A DNA stretch of 5,547 nt from JBJXHB01 sp046160725 (GTDB lineage: Bacteria; Pseudomonadota; Gammaproteobacteria; Burkholderiales; Burkholderiaceae_C), in assembly GCA_046160725.1 (NCBI GenBank), contig JBJXHB010000386.1, positions 1 to 5,547 of the forward strand, given 5' to 3'. The position numbers and the translations under genes were made by a program. Under the pieces are notes generated by a model that saw only the letters and a program-made list of their open reading frames with translations, had not been told where the DNA came from and searched no databases. Below are positions 1 through 5,042 of the stretch, piece after piece (the first letter of the stretch is position 1; the number at the start of each line of letters is the position of its first letter).

Positions 1-273
1 GAGCAGCAGGTGTGTCGCTGGCTGTTGTTGACGCTCGACCGAATCCCCTCGGGCGAGTTGGTCATGACGCAAGAACTGCTCGCTGGCGTGCTGGGTGTGC
101 GCCGGGAAGGCATTACCCAGGCGGCGGGGAAACTGCAGCAGGCTGGCTACATACGATATCGCCGCGGCCACATCACCGTGCTTGACCGGCCGGGACTGGT
201 GACCCGCGCTTGCGAGTGCTACAGCGTGGTCAAGACGGAGCTTGGCCGACTTGCGGTGGCGCCAAGGCGTTGA
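1..273 (+). CDS. Crp/Fnr-family transcriptional regulator, C-terminal winged helix-turn-helix (5' partial)
   Basis: The frame is open from base 1 and ends at TGA 271-273, giving 90 visible residues; the real start lies outside the window. The Met at base 10 is not taken as the start because family-like sequence continues through it. The visible part is the DNA-binding end of a Crp/Fnr-type regulator: a lead-in helix (CRWLLLTLDRI), a helix-turn-helix at about residues 22-48 (MTQELLAGVLGVRREGITQA, then AAGKLQQAG) and a wing (YIRYRRGHITVLDRPGL, about 50-66). The tail CECYSVVK follows. In this family an N-terminal cyclic-nucleotide-binding-like beta barrel senses a ligand or redox state and the winged helix binds promoter DNA. 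The sensor domain is not visible, so its signal and targets cannot be told. The gene converges on nrdJ, with 154 bases between stop codons. The family call is confident; any link to nrdJ is speculation. Confidence 0.88.
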   Translation, partial: EQQVCRWLLLTLDRIPSGELVMTQELLAGVLGVRREGITQAAGKLQQAGYIRYRRGHITVLDRPGLVTRACECYSVVKTELGRLAVAPRR

Positions 274-279
274 TCCGGT

Positions 280-304
280 GCAGCGTCGTACCCATCGACG
301 GTGC
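280..304. repeat. Imperfect hairpin after the Crp/Fnr stop codon
   Basis: GCA-G-CGTCG (280-288) pairs with CGACG-G-TGC (296-304), with one G:G mismatch and a 7-base loop. It starts 7 bases after the TGA of the regulator gene. No T-tract follows on either strand, so it is not a classical intrinsic terminator. It could be an RNA 3'-end stabiliser or part of a Rho-dependent end between the two convergent genes. Confidence 0.3.
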
Positions 305-305
305 C

Positions 306-326
306 GAATCGTCGCGAGAGCGATTC
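306..326. repeat. Short inverted repeat in the convergent gap
   Basis: GAATCG (306-311) and CGATTC (321-326) are perfect inverted copies around a 9-base loop, directly after the hairpin at 280-304. No T-run follows on either strand, so a terminator role for either convergent gene is only possible. The rest of the gap up to the nrdJ stop (327-427) shows nothing else I can support. Confidence 0.25.
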
Positions 327-427
327 AGGACTTGCCGTGGGGCCGGACTAAGTGTCGATTGCGGTTGTAGGGCTTTGCACGGCGGATGCCCGCTGTCACA
401 ACCCGTCCCCGGCCAACTCCACGCAAG

Positions 428-3400
428 CTACCCGCACATCCCAATATGCCCACAAGAGGTGCAGAACTCGCACCCGTCCTTGTGGATCAGCGTGGCATTG
501 CCGCACTCCGGGCAGGCCTTGCCGGCCAGCGCGGCGTGGCTGTGGCCGCGCGGCCGGGCCGGCTCGGTGGTGGCGGTGGCTGCCAGCGCTGGCGCCGCGC
601 CCGGCTCGGCGCCAGGCACCTGCAGCAGCCCCATGCGCTGCACCGGAAAGCCCTCCTCGTCCAGCACGCCCAGCATGGCGTAGCGGTGGATCACCAGCCT
701 CGCCAGGTAGGCCACGGTGCTGGGCCACACCTGCTGGCGGCGCTGGCCCGGTACCGGCGCCATGAAGTGGCCGAGCGGCTCGCCGACGTTGAGCAGCTTG
801 CGCAGCTTCATGCCGATCCAGGCCGGGTCCATCACCCGCATATCCAGTGAAAGCAGGCGCGCCAGGCCGTCCAGCGCCCGCGGATAGTTGCCGGAGAGGC
901 TGATCGCGCAGGGCCGGGTGATGAAGCTGTCGCCTTCGCCCACGGGCAGGGAGACCTCCTTCAGCGTCACGCCGATCTGCTCGCCGGTGGCCGGGTTGTG
1001 CACGTCCACCGCCCAGGCCAGCGTGCCGCTGGTGCCGGTGCGCGGCTCGTCGCGGCTGAACATGGCGTCCAGCACCGGCGAGGCGCCGCCCTCCTGCAGC
1101 GCGCCCAGCTGCTCGCAGCGCCAGCGGATGACGGCGGCGGTGGCCGCCACCACGCCGGGAAACTGCCGCAGCTCGCCGGCCGGCGGCATCGGCATGCTGA
1201 AGGCGCGCTCCTCGGCCACGGTGGCCAGCACGTCCAGCTTGAGCTTGAGCCAGGCCGCGTCGTGCACCCGCATGTCCATCGACAGCGTCTTGGCCAGCGC
1301 GGCCAGGCCGCGCGGCTGCTCGGCACCGTTGACCCAGACCTCGAACGGCATGCTGGCCGCGAACAGGCCCACGCCCGGCCCGCCCTCGGCCGGCATCTCG
1401 CCGACGAACAGCGCGAACTCGCCGAAGGGATGCTTGATCATGAAGCTCCAGGCGCTGTTGCCGGCCGGCAGCTCCGGGCGGCTGGGCCAGCGCAGCGACA
1501 GCAGCACCGGCTCCGGCAGGCGGCTCAGGCGCAGGCGCTGGTTGCCCAGGTCGGCGTGCAGGGGCTCGGGCGCCGTGCCCTCTGGCGCCGGCGTCGCCGC
1601 CGGCTGCGGCGGGCCGGCCGGCACCGACGCGGGCAGCGGGTCCACGCTCAGCACCGAGCCCAGCACGCTGTTGGGGCGGTAGGTGGCCAGGCCCTTGAGG
1701 CCGCCGCGCCAGGCCTGCAGGTACAGGTCCTTGAAGTCGCCGTAGGGATAGTCGGCCGGCACGTTGACCGTCTTGCTGATCGCGGTGTCGACGAAGGGCG
1801 CGACCGCGGCGACCATCGAGGCATGGGCCGACGCGCTCATCTCCAGCGCGGTGACGAAGGACGGCGGCAGCGGTGTGTCGGCGCCCTTCAGGTGGCGGTG
1901 CAGGCGCCAGGCATGGTCCTCGACCGAGAACTGGCGGAAGCTGCCGTCGCCCTCGCGCTTGCGGCGGGTGTAGGTCCAGGAGAACGGTGGCTCGATGCCG
2001 TTGCTGGCGTTGTCCGCGAAGGCCAGGCTAATGGTGCCGGTGGGCGCGATGCTCAGCAGGTGCGAGTTGCGCAGGCCGTGGGCCCGGATGCGGTCCTTCA
2101 GCGGCGCCGGCAGGCGCGATGCGAAGCTGGGCGCGCTCAGGTACAGGTCGGCGTTGAACAGCGGGAAGGCACCCTTCTCCTGCGCCAGCTCGCACGAGGC
2201 CGCATAGGCCGCGTCGCGCATGGCGGCCGCGATGTGCGCGGCCATGTCGCGCGCGGCCTCGGTGTCGTAGCGCAGGTTCAGCATCGCCAGCGCATCGCCC
2301 AGGCCGGTGAAACCCAGCCCGACCCGGCGCTTGGCCATGGCCTCGTCGTGCTGCTGCGGCAAGGGCCAGACGGTGATGTCCAGCACGTTGTCCAGCATGC
2401 GCACCGCCACCTGCACCGTCTCCACGAAGCCGGCCTCGTCAAAGGCGGCATCGGCCTCGAACGGGTGGCGGACATAGCGCGTCAGGTCGATCGAGCCCAG
2501 GCAGCAGCAGCCGTAGGGCGGCAGCGGCTGCTCGCCGCAGTTCGACACGTACAGCCCGTTGGCATCGAAGGCATGCACCTGCTCGATGGTGACGTCGTAG
2601 ACCGGCGCCTCGCCCGCGGCATCGACCGACTGGACGACGGCGGTGAAGCGCTCGCGGTTGAGCCGGCGCCGATAGTCGCCCAGGGCGGCCTGCAGGCGCT
2701 GCGCCTTGGCCTCGTCCTCGAAGCCCACTGTTGTGTTGAATGCCGCCAGGTTGTCACCGGCGATCACCAGCTCGTGTACCGCCCGGGTGTCGTAGGGCCG
2801 CCGCCCGCCCTTGCCGTCGGGCAGCAGATGCGGGCCGGCGGGCTTGCGGTCGCGGTAGATGGTGCTGGCGATGCCCAGGCGCAGCAGCAGGCGCTGCACG
2901 GCCTCCAGCAGCGGCGCGTCGGACTGCGTCAGGCGCACGCTGACGCCCTTGTCCTGGTTGCCCTGCACCGAGCCGTCGGCATCGAACAGGCCGCGCAGCA
3001 GGCCGCGGCAGAAGTCCGAAGACGCGCGCTCCATCGCCGGCGTGATGGCCTTGCGGCCGGGCGCCATGCCCAGCTCCAGCGCCAGCGTGCGCAGTGCGCC
3101 CAGCGACAGCCGGAACTCGCCGCGGCCGGCCACCGGCCGCTGCCAACCGATGAAGTCACGGCGGTGGGGCAAGGTGTGGGCGGCGCGTTCGGCCGCCGCC
3201 ATCAGGGCGCTGGCGCTGTGGCGCGCGGTGATGTTGCCCGCCGCGTCGTACACCAGGTCCGCGTCGTCGCCAGCCACGCGCTTCAGCTCCGGCGCCCAGG
3301 CCGACAGCACGGCCTTGTCCTCGCCCAGGGTGCCGTCACCGATCAACAGGCCGATGAGATAGCCCTCGGCCTCGGTGTGGCAGCCGTCCCAGCCCTCGGC

Positions 3401-4624
3401 CGCACGGTGGTTGTGCAGCACGATCTCATCGCCCGGCTGCAGCTCGCCGGCCAGCGCCCAGCGCGTCTGCAACACCTGGCGGCTGCGCCGGTCGACACGG
3501 CGCACCGGGTGGTCCGCCGTCAGGGTCAGGGCGTGGCCTTCACGCGTGCGCAAGGCCAGCACCGGCTTCACGCCGGTCGCAAAGAAGCCGGCCGACTCGC
3601 TGCGCCAGGCGCGGCCGTCCACCAGGGCATAAAAGGGCTGGCCGACCAGCTCGTGCACCTGGCGCGGCCCGCTGGCCGTCATCACCCAGGTGTCCGCCGT
3701 GACGCAGGGGTTGGTGCTGGCGATCGTCTCGCAATAGGAGAGGTTGTTGTCCTGGTTGATGCGGTCCAGGAACAGGATGCCCGGTTCGGCATGGTCGTAG
3801 GTGGACTGCATGACCTGGTCCCACAGCGCGCGGGCGTCGACCCGGCGGTAGACCCACAGGCCGTCGTCGCGGCGGTAGGCGCCGGCGGCCTTCTGCTCGG
3901 CGGCCGGCTCGGCGCGGTGCACCAGCTCGATCTCGCCACCGTCGGCCACGGCCTGCATGAAGACGTCGGTGACGCCCACCGAGATGTTGAAGTTGCTCAG
4001 GTCGCCAGCATCCTTGGCATGGATGAAGTCCTCGATGTCCGGATGGTCGCAGCGCAGCACGCCCATCTGCGCGCCGCGCCGGCTGCCGGCGGACTCCACC
4101 GTCTCGCACGAGCGGTCGAACACCCGCATGTAGCTGACCGGGCCGGAGGCCGAGCTTTCGGTCGACGCCACCCAGGCGCCCTTGGGCCGGATGCGCGAGA
4201 AGTCATAGCCCACGCCGCCGCCGCGGCGCATGGTCTCGGCGGCTTCGGTCAGCGCGGTGTAGATGCCCGGCGCGCCGTCGTCCGGCGTGGCGATGGAGTC
4301 GCCCACCGGCTGCACGAAACAGTTGATCAGCGTCGCGCTGAGCGCCGTGCCGGCAGCGGAGTTGATGCGCCCGGCGGGGATGAAGCCGCGGCGCTGGGCG
4401 TCCAGGAAGCGCTGCTGCCACTCGGCACGCTGCGCCTCGGGCTCGACCGCGGCCAGTGCCCGCGCGACCCGGGCCCGCACCTCGTCGATGCTGCGCTCGC
4501 CGCCCTTGGCGTATTTCTCGATCAGCACCTCGGCGCTGATGGGCTGCTCGGGCAGGGCGGGCCGCTGCAGGCCGCCGGCGGTGGCTGCGGCGGCGCGGTC
4601 GGTGGTACGGGCAAGGTCGGTCAT
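428..4624 (-). CDS. nrdJ: Adenosylcobalamin-dependent (class II) ribonucleotide reductase, intein-containing precursor
   Basis: Reduces ribonucleotides (probably diphosphates) to deoxyribonucleotides in the cytoplasm, using adenosylcobalamin to make a thiyl radical and so needing no oxygen. The precursor has 1398 residues. Residues 307-695 are an intein, leaving a 1009-residue host. Visible motifs: LINCFV with Cys102 (first redox Cys), RRGGGVGYDFSRIRPKG (133-149), and NP|CGEQPLPPYG (Asn305, Cys696, Glu698) as the split NxCxE active site. Then come GCCCLGSIDL (Cys707 matches the second redox Cys by spacing), IAPTGTISL (859-867) and NVPADYPYGDFKDLYLQAW (954-972). A Pro/Ala linker (about 996-1025), two related C-terminal modules and a Cys-rich tail follow. 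No N-terminal ATP-cone is seen. The start is ATG 4624-4622, where family-like sequence begins. The frame stays open upstream to 5059, but that part is low-complexity and not protein-like. The ribosome site is weak (only GAG-type bases). Stop is TAG 430-428. Transcribed alone, convergent with the Crp/Fnr gene. Confidence 0.95.
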   Translation of the reverse strand: MTDLARTTDRAAAATAGGLQRPALPEQPISAEVLIEKYAKGGERSIDEVRARVARALAAVEPEAQRAEWQQRFLDAQRRGFIPAGRINSAAGTALSATLINCFVQPVGDSIATPDDGAPGIYTALTEAAETMRRGGGVGYDFSRIRPKGAWVASTESSASGPVSYMRVFDRSCETVESAGSRRGAQMGVLRCDHPDIEDFIHAKDAGDLSNFNISVGVTDVFMQAVADGGEIELVHRAEPAAEQKAAGAYRRDDGLWVYRRVDARALWDQVMQSTYDHAEPGILFLDRINQDNNLSYCETIASTNPCVTADTWVMTASGPRQVHELVGQPFYALVDGRAWRSESAGFFATGVKPVLALRTREGHALTLTADHPVRRVDRRSRQVLQTRWALAGELQPGDEIVLHNHRAAEGWDGCHTEAEGYLIGLLIGDGTLGEDKAVLSAWAPELKRVAGDDADLVYDAAGNITARHSASALMAAAERAAHTLPHRRDFIGWQRPVAGRGEFRLSLGALRTLALELGMAPGRKAITPAMERASSDFCRGLLRGLFDADGSVQGNQDKGVSVRLTQSDAPLLEAVQRLLLRLGIASTIYRDRKPAGPHLLPDGKGGRRPYDTRAVHELVIAGDNLAAFNTTVGFEDEAKAQRLQAALGDYRRRLNRERFTAVVQSVDAAGEAPVYDVTIEQVHAFDANGLYVSNCGEQPLPPYGCCCLGSIDLTRYVRHPFEADAAFDEAGFVETVQVAVRMLDNVLDITVWPLPQQHDEAMAKRRVGLGFTGLGDALAMLNLRYDTEAARDMAAHIAAAMRDAAYAASCELAQEKGAFPLFNADLYLSAPSFASRLPAPLKDRIRAHGLRNSHLLSIAPTGTISLAFADNASNGIEPPFSWTYTRRKREGDGSFRQFSVEDHAWRLHRHLKGADTPLPPSFVTALEMSASAHASMVAAVAPFVDTAISKTVNVPADYPYGDFKDLYLQAWRGGLKGLATYRPNSVLGSVLSVDPLPASVPAGPPQPAATPAPEGTAPEPLHADLGNQRLRLSRLPEPVLLSLRWPSRPELPAGNSAWSFMIKHPFGEFALFVGEMPAEGGPGVGLFAASMPFEVWVNGAEQPRGLAALAKTLSMDMRVHDAAWLKLKLDVLATVAEERAFSMPMPPAGELRQFPGVVAATAAVIRWRCEQLGALQEGGASPVLDAMFSRDEPRTGTSGTLAWAVDVHNPATGEQIGVTLKEVSLPVGEGDSFITRPCAISLSGNYPRALDGLARLLSLDMRVMDPAWIGMKLRKLLNVGEPLGHFMAPVPGQRRQQVWPSTVAYLARLVIHRYAMLGVLDEEGFPVQRMGLLQVPGAEPGAAPALAATATTEPARPRGHSHAALAGKACPECGNATLIHKDGCEFCTSCGHIGMCG
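434..514 (-). other. NrdJ cysteine-rich C-terminal tail (zinc-ribbon/redox)
   Basis: Residues 1371-1397 read CPECG, then 10 residues, then CEFCTSCG, and end in MCG. The cysteines are 1371, 1374, 1385, 1388, 1391 and 1397. The paired CxxC arrangement looks like a zinc ribbon. In class II reductases a C-terminal Cys pair shuttles electrons from thioredoxin-type donors to the active-site disulfide, here expected between Cys102 and Cys707. An Ala/Pro-rich flexible stretch (about 1336-1362) precedes it, fitting a swinging arm. Which pair shuttles and which binds metal cannot be settled here. Confidence 0.7.
785..1021 (-). other. NrdJ C-terminal repeat module 2 (TSCPD-like)
   Basis: Precursor residues about 1202-1280. 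PCAISLSGNYPRALDGLARL and LSLDMRVMDPAWIGMKLRKL (1258-1277) align with module 1 (LSMDMRVHDAAWLKLKLDVL), with a shared LSxDMRVxDxAW core. The spacing between the two cores is 144 residues. This indicates an internal duplication within the reductase C-terminal region. Confidence 0.65.
1217..1450 (-). other. NrdJ C-terminal repeat module 1 (TSCPD-like)
   Basis: Precursor residues about 1059-1136, beginning WSFMIKHPFGEFALFVG and containing PFEVWVNGAEQPRGL and LSMDMRVHDAAWLKLKLDVL (1114-1133). It matches the pattern of the C-terminal domain found in class II reductases of this group. It is a diverged tandem relative of the second module 144 residues downstream. Its function is not well defined; it probably positions the cysteine tail that re-reduces the active site. 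Confidence 0.65.
2537..2539 (-). other. Codon of the catalytic cysteine and +1 splice nucleophile (Cys696)
   Basis: This TGC is the first host codon after the intein. In the spliced enzyme it is the Cys of NPCGE, the residue that carries the transient thiyl radical in ribonucleotide reductases. In the precursor it is the +1 nucleophile that receives the N-extein by transesterification. Its partners are Asn305, before the intein, and Glu698, after it. Confidence 0.85.
2540..3706 (-). mobile_element. Intein in NrdJ, with LAGLIDADG homing endonuclease
   Basis: A 389-residue in-frame insertion, precursor residues 307-695, excised by protein splicing. Block A is CVTADTWVMTASG, with Cys1 as nucleophile (codon 3706-3704). 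Block B is GHALTLTADHPV, with the TxxH pair Thr63/His66. Endonuclease blocks C and E lie in the middle. Block F is VYDVTIEQVHAF (Asp371, His378). Block G is ANGLYVSN, ending in Asn389 (codon 2542-2540), followed by Cys+1 of the host (codon 2539-2537). Removing it restores NPCGEQPLPPYG, the exact class II reductase active-site motif, which fixes both borders. The penultimate residue is Ser388 where most inteins have His. No frameshift or stop is present. GC content looks like that of the host gene, so there is no sign of recent transfer from a different background. Intein identity is very secure; splicing activity is inferred. Confidence 0.95.
2849..3367 (-). other. LAGLIDADG (DOD) homing endonuclease domain inside the intein
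   Basis: Intein residues about 114-286. The first LAGLIDADG helix is EGYLIGLLIGDGTL (114-127), with Asp124 at the metal-binding position. The second is LLRGLFDADGSV (236-247), with Asp244 at that position. A basic stretch with GRKAITPAM (217-225) lies between them, and LLLRLGIASTIYRD (273-286) resembles block H. Two-motif enzymes of this kind act as monomers that cut an intein-less allele and promote copying of the intein into it. Both catalytic acids are kept and the reading frame is intact, so the enzyme may still be active. Cutting activity cannot be judged from sequence alone. Confidence 0.88.
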
Positions 4625-4646
4625 GGCGGGCTCGTGGGGACTCGAT

Positions 4647-4677
4647 GGGGTCGGGCGGGGTCGGGCGGGGTCGGGCG
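4647..4677. repeat. 10-bp G-rich tandem repeat (three copies), quadruplex-type motif
   Basis: GGGGTCGGGC occurs three times without mismatch (4647-4676), plus one extra G. The plus strand thus has six runs of three or four G separated by only TC or C, which satisfies the usual G-quadruplex pattern. A further GGGG is at 4636-4639. The repeat ends 22 bases upstream of the nrdJ ATG. The G-rich strand is the template strand of nrdJ, so the mRNA leader would be C-rich here. Confidence 0.85.
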
Positions 4678-4803
4678 TGTTCGCGGATCCGGCGGCGGGC
4701 CCATGCTGGCACAGGACGCTGCGGCCGCTGCTGCAGGGCCGGGTCGTCGCCCAGGTGGTCGCGCGGTCCCTTGGGGCGGCGCGCACGGGCTGGACGAATC
4801 TCC

Positions 4804-4833
4804 AGTATGCGTCAGGCCCGGCGCCGGCGGCAA
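4804..4833 (-). promoter_or_regulatory. Candidate sigma-70 type promoter of nrdJ
   Basis: On the minus strand TTGCCG (4833-4828) and CATACT (4809-4804) are 18 bases apart; each matches the consensus at 4 of 6 positions. Transcription would start near 4797, giving a leader of about 173 bases that includes the G-rich tandem repeat. The inverted repeat at 4840-4869 ends 6 bases upstream of the -35. This is the best-looking promoter in the region, but a weak match in GC-rich DNA. Confidence 0.35.
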
Positions 4834-4839
4834 GGGCTG

Positions 4840-4869
4840 CCTGCATCGATGCCGCCGCGCCGATGCAGG
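4840..4869. repeat. Perfect 9-bp inverted repeat upstream of nrdJ
   Basis: CCTGCATCG (4840-4848) and CGATGCAGG (4861-4869) are exact inverted copies around 12 bases. The left arm overlaps a 10-bp palindrome GCATCGATGC (4843-4852). It sits just upstream of the candidate nrdJ -35, fitting an operator, and about 175-200 bases before the DUF4331 start. It could also be an RNA hairpin in a plus-strand transcript. Confidence 0.6.
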
Positions 4870-4886
4870 AATCCGATCGCGGCGGC
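4851..4886. repeat. Second, interlocking 9-bp inverted repeat
   Basis: GCCGCCGCG (4851-4859) and CGCGGCGGC (4878-4886) are perfect inverted copies. The left arm lies in the loop of the 4840-4869 repeat, and its own loop contains that repeat's right arm, so the two hairpins cannot form together. A GC-rich sequence makes a chance pairing easier than for the neighbouring repeat. Confidence 0.5.
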
Positions 4887-4900
4887 CCTGCATCCGTTTT
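4862..4900 (+). terminator. Possible terminator-like hairpin (third alternative pairing)
   Basis: GATGCAGG (4862-4869) also pairs perfectly with a second CCTGCATC at 4887-4894, enclosing 17 bases, and is followed by CGTTTT (4895-4900). In plus-strand RNA this is a stem plus a short U-run, resembling a weak intrinsic terminator or attenuator ahead of the DUF4331 gene. The U-run is only four bases and the loop is long, so termination is uncertain. Confidence 0.25.
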
Positions 4901-5030
4901 CCGCGGCATCGCGTATCGCCTCCTCACACACCCCAGAGTGCCCCTCGACGGTGTCGATTCCGATCTCCCGCGCCGGTGTTGCCGGCACGGGCCCACCCCA
5001 CCGGCGTGCACGCGCGCCCATTGCCCCCAC

Positions 5031-5035
5031 GAGGA
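5031..5035 (+). promoter_or_regulatory. Ribosome binding site of the DUF4331 gene
   Basis: GAGGA lies 7 bases before the ATG at 5043, a good Shine-Dalgarno match with normal spacing. It supports this start over the in-frame ATG at codon 22, which would cut the signal peptide. Confidence 0.7.
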
Positions 5036-5042
5036 TGACGAC

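Larger units (their letters stand above)
4625..5042. other. Divergent intergenic region between nrdJ and the DUF4331 gene
   Basis: These 418 bases separate the two start codons. They contain the G-rich repeat near nrdJ, the candidate nrdJ promoter and the cluster of nested inverted repeats around 4840-4894. I see no convincing small gene. Cobalamin-riboswitch core elements (B12 box) and the AT-rich NrdR box are not evident on either strand. No promoter for the plus-strand gene stands out; its ribosome site is near 5031. The stretches 4678-4803 and 4901-5030 hold nothing further I can support. Confidence 0.7.

Noticed and set aside
280..326. Intrinsic terminator for either convergent gene
   Set aside because: Two hairpins exist, but neither is followed by a T-run on either strand, so they are listed only as repeats.
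210..850. Overlapping plus-strand open frames over the end of the Crp/Fnr gene and the nrdJ 3' end
   Set aside because: They are compositionally biased shadows of the minus-strand nrdJ frame, with no domain and no ribosome site.
4868..4900. ECF-sigma type promoter (GGAATC with CGTTTT) for the DUF4331 gene
   Set aside because: The spacing of about 21 bases is too long for the usual 16-17, and the -10 match is poor.
998..5038. Very long open frame (1346 codons) on the plus strand, antisense to nrdJ
   Set aside because: Its translation is Arg/Ala/Gly/His/Gln-rich with no recognisable domain. Such mirror frames arise in GC-rich genes with strong third-position bias. The opposite strand encodes an unmistakable reductase with an intein.
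4625..5042. Cobalamin riboswitch or NrdR box upstream of nrdJ
   Set aside because: Looked for because the enzyme uses adenosylcobalamin and RNR genes are often NrdR-controlled. No B12-box core or AT-rich NrdR palindrome was found on either strand by eye.
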